A DNA stretch of 64,000 bases from Planctomycetota bacterium (GTDB lineage: Bacteria > Planctomycetota > Phycisphaerae > Phycisphaerales > SM1A02), in assembly GCA_016872835.1 (NCBI GenBank), contig VGYX01000010.1, forward strand, positions 1 to 64,000, given 5' to 3'. Under the pieces are notes generated by a model, which ran no database searches, was not told the DNA's origin, and was given only the letters and a program-made list of their open reading frames with translations. Numbering within the stretch: position 1 is the first letter of the stretch; each line of letters begins with the position of its first letter. Position numbers and translations under genes: made by a program. Of the stretch, positions 18,289 through 26,845 are shown piece after piece.

Positions 18289-18770
18289 CGGTCCTGGCCC
18301 TCGCGCAGTGCGCGCGCAAGCGATAGCAGATCGGTGGCGGCGCTGGACCCGGCGACCGCGGACAGCGCGATGAGCAGCGGGATCATGAGCACGATGGGTG
18401 AACCCAGCTGCTCGATCGATTCGTTCAGCTCGCAGAAGAACTGGTTCGCCACGAACATCGCGACCACGAGCGCCATCTCCACGCCAGCAGTCGTGGACCA
18501 GAAGCCGTCGCCGAGCACTCGCCCAGCCTCGTTCTCGCGCGTGACCACCTGAATGCACTTCGCGCAGTACAAGATGCCGCCAATGAGGAGCGTGATGCGC
18601 GCGGCCAAGGCGCCGCCCTGCAGCGTCTCGTCGCCCAGCACGCGACGGCCCAGCGAGAGCACCGCCAGCATCGCAAAGAGCGCGAACAGCATGGTCAGAC
18701 GCAGCGGCTCGCGGTTCTGAACCTGCCGTCGGATCGCGTCAAGCGCTGGGTCGGTGAACCGTCTTTCCAT
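18285..18770 (-). CDS. Small multi-pass membrane protein coupled to the sulfotransferase
   Basis: 161 residues with about four hydrophobic segments (LTMLFALFAMLAVLSL; ITLLIGGILYCAKC; MALVVAMFVANQFFC; IVLMIPLLIALSAVAGS) and short polar ends. No family is recognised. Cys residues occur near helix ends (LYCAKCIQ, FFCELNE). Its stop overlaps the GTG start of the sulfotransferase, so the two are made together, and it may place or support the sulfotransferase at the membrane. It is divergent from the globin-STAS gene. Confidence 0.65.
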   Translation of the reverse strand: MERRFTDPALDAIRRQVQNREPLRLTMLFALFAMLAVLSLGRRVLGDETLQGGALAARITLLIGGILYCAKCIQVVTRENEAGRVLGDGFWSTTAGVEMALVVAMFVANQFFCELNESIEQLGSPIVLMIPLLIALSAVAGSSAATDLLSLARALREGQDR

Positions 18771-18875
18771 GTCGAGGTGCTCATCTTACGGCTCGTCGAT
18801 CGGATGTGGGCCGGCGCGCGATGCTTTCACTTCTGGACCGGGGATTCATCATTCCATCCACGGAGCAAACCACCC

Positions 18876-19901
18876 ATGTCCACCCCCGCCATCAAGGCGA
18901 TCCTCGCCAAGTTCGACCTGTGCAAGGCGGATTTCGTGCGTATCCGCGCCGCGGCGCCCTTGCTGAAGAGGGACCTGGACGCGTTCATCGAGGACTTCTA
19001 TCGATGGATATCGACGCGCCGCGAGTACCCGATCTCCTTCGGCTCGAACCCCGCGCCGCTGGAGCGCATGAAGCAGATGCAGTGCGCGAACTGGGTCGGC
19101 TTCCAGGAGTTGGAGGTGGACGAGGCTTGGATCGAGGTGCGACGACACGTGGGCGCCTTGCACGGGCACCTCGACCTGCCGAACGACATCGAATTTGCAG
19201 GCATGTCCGTCTCCGCGAACCTGATGGCGCAGAGACTGCGCGCCGCCAAGTCGGCGGTGACGGATGTGGACCAGACGTTCAACTCGATCAACAAGCTCCC
19301 TCTCCGGGACATCTTCGTGGTGATCGACGAGATCGCGCGGATCTACCGGGAGAAGGTCTCGGCCAGCTCGAAGGCGCTGATGGAGGTGTCGACACCGGTG
19401 AAACCGATCTGGGAGGGCATCCTGCTGCTGCCGCTGCTGGGCATCCTGGACTCGCAGCGCACACAGGAGGTGATGAACTCGACGCTCGCCAAGATCGCCG
19501 AGACCCGATCCAAGGTGTTCGTGATGGACATCAGTTGCGTGAGCACGATCGACGAGACCATCCGCGAGGTCACGCTGTGCCATCATGCGCGCTGGGACGG
19601 CGCGGGCTATCCCAAGCGCGAGGAGATCGCGCAGATGCTCCAGCAGCTTGGTGTCGACGCGGCGGAGGTTCCCGAGCCACGCGGCGAGAGGATTCCGCTG
19701 CCCGTCCGTCTGGTGGCGATCACCGACATGTTCGACGCGTTCATGTCGAAACGCGCCTACTACAAGGAGGCGTGGACCCTGGATCGGGTTCGTGCCGACA
19801 TGGAACGCTGCAAGGGCACGCACCTCGACCCGGAACTGGTGGAACTGTTCCTGGCTGAGTTCGAGGAGTACTGCTTGATCCACGCCACGATCCGGGAGTG
19901 A
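18876..19901 (+). CDS. Chimeric globin-sensor / partial STAS / truncated HD-GYP protein
   Basis: The ATG at 18876 follows a GGAGCAAACC ribosome site. Residues about 1-155 form a protoglobin domain (YRWISTRREYPISFG, RRHVGALHGHLDLPND with the probable haem His). Residues about 170-225 are the first half of an RsbR-type STAS domain (STPVKPIWEGILLLPLLGIL, then KVFVMDISCVSTIDE). The sequence then passes straight into the second half of an HD-GYP domain (CHHARWDGAGYP, IPLPVRLVAITDMFDAFMSK, THLDPELVELFL). The last 65 or so residues of STAS and the metal-binding HD half of HD-GYP are both missing. The 341-residue frame is clean, so this looks like an in-frame deletion that fused two neighbouring signalling genes. 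Confidence 0.75.
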   Translation: MSTPAIKAILAKFDLCKADFVRIRAAAPLLKRDLDAFIEDFYRWISTRREYPISFGSNPAPLERMKQMQCANWVGFQELEVDEAWIEVRRHVGALHGHLDLPNDIEFAGMSVSANLMAQRLRAAKSAVTDVDQTFNSINKLPLRDIFVVIDEIARIYREKVSASSKALMEVSTPVKPIWEGILLLPLLGILDSQRTQEVMNSTLAKIAETRSKVFVMDISCVSTIDETIREVTLCHHARWDGAGYPKREEIAQMLQQLGVDAAEVPEPRGERIPLPVRLVAITDMFDAFMSKRAYYKEAWTLDRVRADMERCKGTHLDPELVELFLAEFEEYCLIHATIRE

Positions 19902-19911
19902 CGCAGCGCAC

Positions 19912-21780
19912 TCAGGTGCGGTGAGACTCCCGACGCTTGCGATCCAGGAAGGCCTCGGGAGGGATCGCGTCGCACAGGCCCCGGCCCTGCGCAAGCGGAC
20001 AGCCGAACTCGCGAAGCATGTTCAGCTGTTCGGGCCGCTCCACCCCCTCGGCCGTGCAGTCGAGCCCCAGATCCCGACTCAGTGCGATCACGCTTCGCAC
20101 CACCGCGCGACTCGCCGCGTCCTCTTTGATCCCCAGCACGAACTGCCGATCGATCTTGATCCCCTTGAAGGGGTGGTGCAGCAACGTGCTGAGCGACGCG
20201 TAGCCGGTGCCGAAGTCGTCGAGCACCAGCCGGATGCCGGCCTCTGCGAGTTCCCGCAGCGCCTTACCGGCACGCACCTCGTCGCCAAGCAGCGCAGACT
20301 CGGTGAGTTCACAAGCGACTTGCCCATGATCCACGCCGGCCCCTGCCAATATGTCCAGCAGTTCCTTCACGAAGCCTTCGTGCTGAAGCTGCAGCGGGGA
20401 CACGTTGACGTTGAAGACATACCCCTCCATTTCCGCGCCCCACGACCCGATGCGATCGAACACATTCTGGAAGAGATGTCGCCCCAGCTCGCGGATATTT
20501 CCAGTGCGCTCGGCCGCCACGATGAACTCGGCCGGACCGATCGACCCGAGGTCTGGGTGACGCCAGCGAGCCAGTGACTCGGCACCGACCATGCGGCCAC
20601 GATCGAGGTGATAGATCGGCTGGAAGTGCACCGATATCTCGTTGCTTCGACGCTCAAGTGCCCGAACCATGTCGATCACGATCTGCTGTTCGCGACGACG
20701 CGCGCCGGCGATGGCACGGTCGTGCACCTGCACCCGCGCTCGGCCCGAGCGCTTGGCGTGATACATGGCCAGGTCCGCCTGATGGATCACGTCGGCCGCA
20801 GCGAGACCGCAGATGCCGATCGCAAGACCCACGCTGCAACTCACGTGCAGCCCCTCGATCACGCCACCGCGCAATGGACGAACCACATCCGCGACAAGCT
20901 TCTCCGCGAAAGCGTGGGCGGTCGCGAGGTCCGCATCCAGCAGGACGACGAACTCGTCCCCGCCGAGGCGTGCCGCCACGCCGTCCTCCGGCAGCAAGCC
21001 ATGGATACGCTGCCCAATCGAGCGCAACGTCTCGTCACCCGCCAAGTGGCTCAGCGAATCGTTGATCACGCCGAAGTGGTCGAGGTCGATGAAGAGCACG
21101 GCCACCGTGCCATCGGAACGATCCAGCCGCTCCTGTAGCACCCGGAAGAGTTCCGCGCGGTTCAGCAGACCAGTGAGCGCGTCGCGCGTGGCGAGCTCCA
21201 GACGCTGACGCTCGAGTTGTGCGGCAGTGATGCGGCTGCTGGTCATCGCGGCGATCGCGACGAAGAGATCACGATGCCATTCCGTGAAGAACCCCAACGC
21301 CGAGTGCTCACTGTCGATCACGCCAATCACCCGGCCGTCGTGGAAGATGGGGACCGCAAGTTCGGCGAGTCGGATCTCGTCGTCGGGCACGTAGCGCATG
21401 TCGCTGCGCGTGTCGCGCACCAGTTCCACCTCTCCCGAGGCCGCCACACTGCCGACGATGCCACGGCCGATTTGTAGGCGGATCGGGTTGAAGATCTCGC
21501 GCTCGCGGGGATTCTTGGGGCCGTGCGCCGCGCGCTGGACCAGATCGCCGCGCTCCGGATCGACCAGGTAGATCACGCAATCCTCGAGGTCGAGACGCGC
21601 CACCGCCAGCCGCGCCACATCCCACAGGATGTCATCGATATCGCGCCGATGATCGAGCAGCGTGCGGGAGAAGTCCTGCAGCACCCTCAGGTCACGCACC
21701 CGCCGCTGCAGTTCAGGCAACGACTCCAGCATGGCCTCCTCGGCATTGGAAGCGCCTTCCGTATGGGGCTCGCCGGCCAT
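19912..21780 (-). CDS. GAF-GGDEF-EAL cyclic-di-GMP signalling protein
   Basis: 622 residues from ATG 21780. A helical lead (ELQRRVRDLRVLQDFSRTLL) precedes a GAF domain (about 40-185; IFNPIRLQIGRGIVGSVAAS, AVPIFHDGRVIGVIDSEHSA). Next is a GGDEF domain with the intact motif RLGGDEFVVLL, then an EAL domain whose signature reads GAESLARWRHP, followed by LVLDDFGTGYASLSTLLHHP and TAEGVERPEQL. Both enzymatic halves look competent. GAF domains bind cyclic nucleotides or small ligands, which would set its direction. The start was chosen because upstream codons run antisense to the subtilase gene. Together with 13780-19901 it makes a c-di-GMP block. Confidence 0.92.
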   Translation of the reverse strand: MAGEPHTEGASNAEEAMLESLPELQRRVRDLRVLQDFSRTLLDHRRDIDDILWDVARLAVARLDLEDCVIYLVDPERGDLVQRAAHGPKNPREREIFNPIRLQIGRGIVGSVAASGEVELVRDTRSDMRYVPDDEIRLAELAVPIFHDGRVIGVIDSEHSALGFFTEWHRDLFVAIAAMTSSRITAAQLERQRLELATRDALTGLLNRAELFRVLQERLDRSDGTVAVLFIDLDHFGVINDSLSHLAGDETLRSIGQRIHGLLPEDGVAARLGGDEFVVLLDADLATAHAFAEKLVADVVRPLRGGVIEGLHVSCSVGLAIGICGLAAADVIHQADLAMYHAKRSGRARVQVHDRAIAGARRREQQIVIDMVRALERRSNEISVHFQPIYHLDRGRMVGAESLARWRHPDLGSIGPAEFIVAAERTGNIRELGRHLFQNVFDRIGSWGAEMEGYVFNVNVSPLQLQHEGFVKELLDILAGAGVDHGQVACELTESALLGDEVRAGKALRELAEAGIRLVLDDFGTGYASLSTLLHHPFKGIKIDRQFVLGIKEDAASRAVVRSVIALSRDLGLDCTAEGVERPEQLNMLREFGCPLAQGRGLCDAIPPEAFLDRKRRESHRT

Positions 21781-22137
21781 GCGGTGAAGGGTACGCCGAT
21801 GGGAAATCGATGCAGAATCCACGCGAAAACCGTGTTCGGGGGGCTGCCCGGGGTAGTCTCCATCGGCGTGGTTGTGCCTTCCGCGGTTCGTCCAGTGGAC
21901 ACCGCGGTCTCGGAGACGCACCTGTTCCGAAGACCCGATTGCGCCCGTTGCGGCGCAAGGAGCCCGACCCCACGCATCTCTCAATCCGCGTCGCGATTCC
22001 CCTGTTCGCCTCGTGCTCGATGCTTGCCGGCGCGAAGGACACAGGGCGTGCCCAAGACACCCGCGCCGTGGCCGGACCCGCAGCCGCAGAGGTGGATGTG
22101 CGCGAGGCCTAGCGCGAGCGCCGCAACGCCGAATGAC
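21781..22137. other. 357-base gap between divergent genes, holding possible remnants of the subtilase 5' end
   Basis: No intact gene is seen. The region lies between the GAF-GGDEF-EAL start and the first usable ATG of the broken subtilase. One plus-strand frame holds a hydrophobic, signal-like stretch (RVAIPLFASCSMLAGA) followed by stops at about 22110. It is out of frame with the protease, so it may be the decayed signal and pro-region. Confidence 0.4.
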
Positions 22138-23103
22138 ATGAGCTACGGCGTGTTGTGGGGACTCAACAACACCGCCCAGATCGTGAACCGCGACCGCGGC
22201 ACCGCTAATGCCGACATCGACGGCAACCTGGCTTGGGATGTGACCACCGGATCCACCACCATGGTGGTGGGCATGTGCGATTCCGGCATCCGCGGAACGC
22301 ATGAGGACATCGCGGGGAATCTCTGGACCCATCCCGGCGAAACAGCCGTCAATGGTGTCGACGATGACGGCAACGGCTATGTCGACGACACCTGGAGCTT
22401 GGATTTCTGGAACAACGACAAGGACCCCACCGATGACAACGGTCATGGCACGCACACCGCCGGCACGGTCGGTGCCCGCGGCAACAACGCCAAGGGCGTC
22501 ACGGGCGTATGCTGGAACGTGAGGATGGCGGGCCTCAAGATCGGCTCCGCAAGCCGATCGGTGTCGGTCTCTGCAGGCATCAGCGCGATCAACTATTGCA
22601 TCACCAAGGGCATCAAGCTGAGCAATCACAGCTGGGGCGGCGGCAGCTTCAGCAGTGCGATGGATTCGGCCATCACGAATGCGCGTAACGCAGGTCACCT
22701 GCTCGTCGGCTCCGCCGGCAACAGCGGCCTCAACAACGACACCAGCCCGTCCGATCCCGCCAGCTACAGCCAGGACAACATCCTGTCCGTGGCCGCGACC
22801 GACAACGACAACCGGCTGGCGTCGTTCTCGAACTATGGCGCCACGCGCGTGGATCTTGGCGCACCCGGTGTGACCATCTACTCCACCTTCGGCAAGAGCA
22901 ACACCTCGTACTCATAACTCAGCGGCACCTCGATGGTGGCACCGCATGTCACCGGTGTGGCGGCGCTCGTGTGGGGCGCAAACCCCTCGCTGAGCTATTC
23001 ACAGGTGCGAAGTAAGAACCTCTCCACGGTGAAACCGATCTCGGCGCTGTCGGGCAAGACGGTGACCCGTGGCGTGCTGAACGCGAACAACGCCGTGCGT
23101 TGA
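22138..23103 (+). pseudogene. Subtilisin-like serine protease gene, lacking its pro-region and broken by an in-frame TAA
   Basis: The frame reads a subtilase catalytic domain from MSYGVLWGLNNTAQIVNRDR. The Asp site is GMCDSGI (Asp48), the His site NGHGTHTAGT (His103) and the oxyanion Asn lies in VGSAGNSG. A TAA at 22915-22917 (codon 260) interrupts just before the Ser site; the frame then continues LSGTSMVAPHVTGVAALVWG to TGA 23101-23103. Homologues usually have Tyr or another residue there (TAC to TAA), so a single change explains it. The N-terminal signal and inhibitory propeptide are absent. Without the Ser box the product is inactive. By family it would be a secreted protease. Confidence 0.82.
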
Positions 23104-23131
23104 TGCTCGCCTGCGGGCGCTGTTCGACCGA

Positions 23132-24598
23132 CTAGGCCAGCGCCTGAAGGCACTCGCGCGCGACGGATTCCGCCTGCCCCCGCAGTTCGGGGACCGCGGT
23201 GGTCTCCCACAGCGCGGGTCTGCGCAGCGAACCGATCACCCACAGACCGCCGCTCGATCGACCGGAACGCGCGAGCGGACGCCCCAGTGGATCGGTCTCG
23301 AGACCGAGCCCGATCGGATCCATGCGCGCCAGACCCGCGTCGATCAGTGACGCGGCGAAACGGTCCTCAGCATGGCCGGCGGTCGGACTTGGGCCTGTGC
23401 AGTTGATGGCCCATCGAGCCTCGATGATGCGCTCGGTCGAGGGCGTCCCCCGCTGGAACACCTCGACGCGTAGGCGCAGCGCATTGGCGTCGGCCTCGCC
23501 GGATCGGATTCGGCCTCGTACGGCCGTGAAGAAGCCCTTGGCGCGCAACGCCTCGATGCGTTCGCCGATCTCCGGCGCCATGCGATGTCGGTGCGCGTCC
23601 CAGATCGCGCGCACATGACGCATGAAGCGCCACTTCTCGACTTGCGACAGCGCGCTCCAGAGCCCATGCGTGTACGGACGAAGACCATCGATGACAGCGC
23701 GCCATTCCTGCGGCGGCGCACCTGCGGACCCCCGAATGACGCGACGGACGGCACCAAGCAGTCCCCGCACGCTCGTCACACGCCCGGAAAGCGCGAGATC
23801 GTTCAGCATCGGCATCGGGTCGACGGGAGGCTGCGGGACGAGTGCGTGCACCGCAGGCATGAGGCCGCTGCGGGAGACCAGCGTGACCGGCGCCAAGCGA
23901 TTCGGCTGCCGCGCCGCCAGACTGAGCAGCTGGTCCATCGCCGTGAGGCCGGCCCCCACAATCACCACAGCCTCATTCGCGCTGATCGGATCGATCGCCC
24001 CTGGCCGCCAGGGATCCGCGATCCAGTGCTCGGTCGGACCCTTCCAGCGCCCGCCGAGCGGATCGCCTGGCGCGCGATGACCGGTCGCCAGCACGATCGC
24101 GTCGCATGGGATCGTCCGACCCGACGCAAGGTGGACTTCCCATGAACCATCAGGACGCTGCGTCGCGCGGATCGCCTCGTCATGCACGCGATGAAGTTCA
24201 CAGCGCCCCTGTGCCGACGCCTCCACGCGGGCAAGCGTGTCCAGCAGGTATTCGGCGTAGAGCCGCCGCGGAAGGAAATCCGATGGCTGCGCCTCCGGTT
24301 TGCGTGCGCGCGCCCACTCCAGGAAGTCGTCGGGGCTCTCGGACCAGGCGCTCATGTTGCGCGCAGGCACGTTGAGCAGATGCACGGGATCCCGTGTGGC
24401 ATAGGCCGCGCCTTGACCCACGTTGGGCCTGCGTTCGATCAGGTGCACCCGCAACGGAACGTGATGTCCGGCGGATCGCGTCAGCAGGTTCGCGGCGACC
24501 ACGCATCCGGAAAATCCGCCACCCACGACACAGATGTCCTGCGAGGTCGCGGGCGCACCCGCACCTTGCATGCATTGCACATCCGCCGAGAGAGGCAT
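23132..24598 (-). CDS. FAD/NAD(P)-binding protein (YdhS/HpnW-like)
   Basis: 488 residues. The FAD-binding Rossmann motif is DICVVGGGFSGCVVAANLL near residue 21. It is followed by the family pattern GQGAAYATRDPVHLLNVPA and DFLPRRLYAEYL. A second dinucleotide motif (EAVVIVGAGLTAMDQLLSLA) lies near residue 215. The C-terminal part has WAINCTGPSP and LGLETDPLGRPL. This layout matches the NAD_binding_9 family, whose members include uncharacterised hydroxyacylglutathione-like or siderophore-related oxidoreductases; the substrate is not known. It is a single gene, divergent from fumC (ATG to ATG 98 bases). Confidence 0.85.
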   Translation of the reverse strand: MPLSADVQCMQGAGAPATSQDICVVGGGFSGCVVAANLLTRSAGHHVPLRVHLIERRPNVGQGAAYATRDPVHLLNVPARNMSAWSESPDDFLEWARARKPEAQPSDFLPRRLYAEYLLDTLARVEASAQGRCELHRVHDEAIRATQRPDGSWEVHLASGRTIPCDAIVLATGHRAPGDPLGGRWKGPTEHWIADPWRPGAIDPISANEAVVIVGAGLTAMDQLLSLAARQPNRLAPVTLVSRSGLMPAVHALVPQPPVDPMPMLNDLALSGRVTSVRGLLGAVRRVIRGSAGAPPQEWRAVIDGLRPYTHGLWSALSQVEKWRFMRHVRAIWDAHRHRMAPEIGERIEALRAKGFFTAVRGRIRSGEADANALRLRVEVFQRGTPSTERIIEARWAINCTGPSPTAGHAEDRFAASLIDAGLARMDPIGLGLETDPLGRPLARSGRSSGGLWVIGSLRRPALWETTAVPELRGQAESVARECLQALA

Positions 24599-24696
24599 GC
24601 GCGAAGTATGCCGGATTGCACGCTCGCTTGCGCAGCCGAAGCGGGGTTACCATCGCCGCTTCAGATTCATTGGCCCGTCCCCAAGAGGAGATTTCC

Positions 24697-26175
24697 ATGC
24701 CGAGCCGCACCAACGCCGCTGCCGCCCGCACCCGTCGCGAAAGCGACTCGATGGGAGACATGCTGGTTCCACACGACGCGCTGTACGGAGCGACCACGCG
24801 ACGCGCGGTGCTGAACTTCCCCGTGTCGTTCCGGCCCGTGCCGCTGGAGCAGATCGCGGCGCATGTGCTGCTGAAGCGCTGCTGCGCCGAGGCGAACGCG
24901 GATCTGAAGCAGATCGATCGGGCCAAGGCCAAGGCGATCGCCGGCGCATGCGACGAGATCCTTCGCCGGCTGGCCGATCCGAACGCGCACGGCCGTTTCC
25001 CGGACTTCATGCGCCACTTCCCGATCGACGTCTTCCAGACCGGCTCGGGCACCTCGACCAACATGAACGTGAATGAGGCGATCGCGAACGTGGCGAGTCA
25101 ACGCGCCGGCAAGCCGATCGGCTCGAAACTCCCTGTGCATCCCAACGACCATGTGAACTACGGGCAGAGCTCGAACGACACCTTCCCCACCAGCATGCAG
25201 GTGGCGGGCGCGGTGCTGATCCAGGACGATCTGGTGCCGGCTCTGGAGGCGCTCGCGAAGGGGTTGCGCGCGAAGGCCAAGGCGTGGGATCGCGTGGTGA
25301 AGATCGGGCGCACGCACCTGATGGACGCCACCCCGATCCGCGTGGGCCAGGAGTTCAGCGGCTATGCGGCGCAGGTGGAGCTTGGCGTGAAGCGTGCGAA
25401 GACGGCGCTGGCCGCGCTTGCCGACAACCTGCCGATCGGCGGCACCGCCGTGGGCACCGGCATCAACGCGCACCCGAAGTTCGCGGCGAAGGTATGCGCG
25501 CGACTCTCGAAGGCGACCAGCGTTGCGTTCCGCGAGGCCGCGAACCACTTCGAGGCGCAGGCCACGCGCGACTGCGTGGTCGAGGCGCACGGCCAGCTGA
25601 AGACGATCGCCGTCTCGCTGAGCAAGATCGCCAACGACATTCGCTGGCTGGGCTCGGGCCCGCGCTGCGGCCTGGGCGAACTCAGCCTGCCGGCCACGCA
25701 ACCCGGCAGCAGCATCATGCCAGGCAAGGTGAATCCCGTGATCTGCGAGAGCGTGATCATGGTCGCCTGCAAGGTGGCCGGCAATGACGTGACCATCACG
25801 GCGGGCGGCTTCGGCGGCGTGGGTTCGCTGCTGGAACTGAACACGGCCATGCCCGTGGTGGCCGAGTGTCTGCTTGAGTCGATCGAGCTGCTTGCCAACG
25901 TGAGCCGCACCTTCCTGGAGAGGTGCATCAAGGACCTCGAACTGAACGCCGCCGCGGCAGCCACCGTGGAGCGCAGTCTGATGATGTGCACCTCGCTGGC
26001 GCCGGTGATCGGATATGACGCGGCCGCCAAGGTGGCGAAGGAAGCCTTCAAGACCGGCGAGACGATCCGCGAGTACTGCCGCCGTACCGGGATCGTGAGC
26101 GACGCGCAGCTGGATCGGCTGCTCGACGCGACCGCCATGACGAAGCCCGGCGGCAAGGGTCCCGGCGGCGGCTGA
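24697..26175 (+). CDS. fumC: Class II fumarate hydratase (FumC) or close aspartase-family member
   Basis: 492 residues. After an Ala/Arg-rich lead the canonical fold begins: GDMLVPHDALYGATTRRAV, QTGSGTSTNMNVNEAIAN, NDHVNYGQSSNDTFPTSMQV and TIAVSLSKIANDIRWLGSGP. The signature loop GSSIMPGKVNP is intact, and the fumarase-type GRTHLMDATPIRVGQEFSGY segment is present. It interconverts fumarate and malate in the TCA cycle. The N-terminal extension of about 20 residues is longer than usual. AAGAGGAG gives a good ribosome site. The gene ends exactly where the convergent methyltransferase gene ends. Aspartase is less likely but not excluded. Confidence 0.88.
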   Translation: MPSRTNAAAARTRRESDSMGDMLVPHDALYGATTRRAVLNFPVSFRPVPLEQIAAHVLLKRCCAEANADLKQIDRAKAKAIAGACDEILRRLADPNAHGRFPDFMRHFPIDVFQTGSGTSTNMNVNEAIANVASQRAGKPIGSKLPVHPNDHVNYGQSSNDTFPTSMQVAGAVLIQDDLVPALEALAKGLRAKAKAWDRVVKIGRTHLMDATPIRVGQEFSGYAAQVELGVKRAKTALAALADNLPIGGTAVGTGINAHPKFAAKVCARLSKATSVAFREAANHFEAQATRDCVVEAHGQLKTIAVSLSKIANDIRWLGSGPRCGLGELSLPATQPGSSIMPGKVNPVICESVIMVACKVAGNDVTITAGGFGGVGSLLELNTAMPVVAECLLESIELLANVSRTFLERCIKDLELNAAAAATVERSLMMCTSLAPVIGYDAAAKVAKEAFKTGETIREYCRRTGIVSDAQLDRLLDATAMTKPGGKGPGGG

Positions 26176-26775
26176 TCAGGTGTCCGGCGCGTTGTCGGGG
26201 ATCGGCGGCGGCGGACGCTTGGCGTCCTTCATGCACTGCACGTTCAGGCTGATCGGGACACCACCCCACACCAGCGTGGAGGTGTCCTTGAACAGGCCGA
26301 AGTCGTCGACGCGGCGGAAGTTCGTGAATCCGTGCGACGTCAGGATTCCAACGAGCGTGCCGAGAGAGAACCCGGTCTTGTGGAAGTCATGGGGCTCGGT
26401 CTGGCCGCCCATGATCATGCGCTGCACCTCGAACTGGGCGTCCAGATTGTCGCGTGTCTGCATGTAGAGCTGACAGAGCACCTCAAGGTCCGGCACCGCC
26501 ACGCGCAGCACGCCACCAGGCATCAGCACGCGCCAGGCCTCGCGCAACGCCATGCGCAGTTCACGGTGATACCCCAGGTGCTCGTAGACGTGGCTTGCGT
26601 AGACCTCCACCGCGCTCTCGTCGGGGAACATGGAGAGATCCGTCACGCTGGATCGCACATCCACGCCCGGGCGATCCTCCACGTTCACGATGAGCCAGTC
26701 CGGCTTCACTTCCCAGCCGCCAAGGTGAAGCTTGAGTCGCTGACCCTTCTGGAACGGTGGTGCGGGGTTGCTCAT
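26176..26775 (-). CDS. Class I SAM-dependent methyltransferase
   Basis: 199 residues with the layout of the Methyltransf_11-like group: LKLHLGGWEVKPDWLIVNVE (residues 14-33), DLSMFPDESAVEVYASHVYE and WRVLMPGGVLRVAVPD. The LHLGG opening in place of DxGCGxG is typical of a variant found in glycan or surface-polysaccharide methyltransferases that act as predicted-SAM-dependent enzymes. The substrate is unknown. The C-terminus is Pro-rich and polar (PPPPIPDNAPDT). Its stop abuts that of fumC with no gap. It is divergent from the AmpG-like gene. Confidence 0.8.
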   Translation of the reverse strand: MSNPAPPFQKGQRLKLHLGGWEVKPDWLIVNVEDRPGVDVRSSVTDLSMFPDESAVEVYASHVYEHLGYHRELRMALREAWRVLMPGGVLRVAVPDLEVLCQLYMQTRDNLDAQFEVQRMIMGGQTEPHDFHKTGFSLGTLVGILTSHGFTNFRRVDDFGLFKDTSTLVWGGVPISLNVQCMKDAKRPPPPIPDNAPDT

Positions 26776-26845
26776 ACGCTAATCCCTGGCGGCGTGGATC
26801 GTAGCGCGACACAACCATCGCGCCGCGATCCCATATCGTATATGC

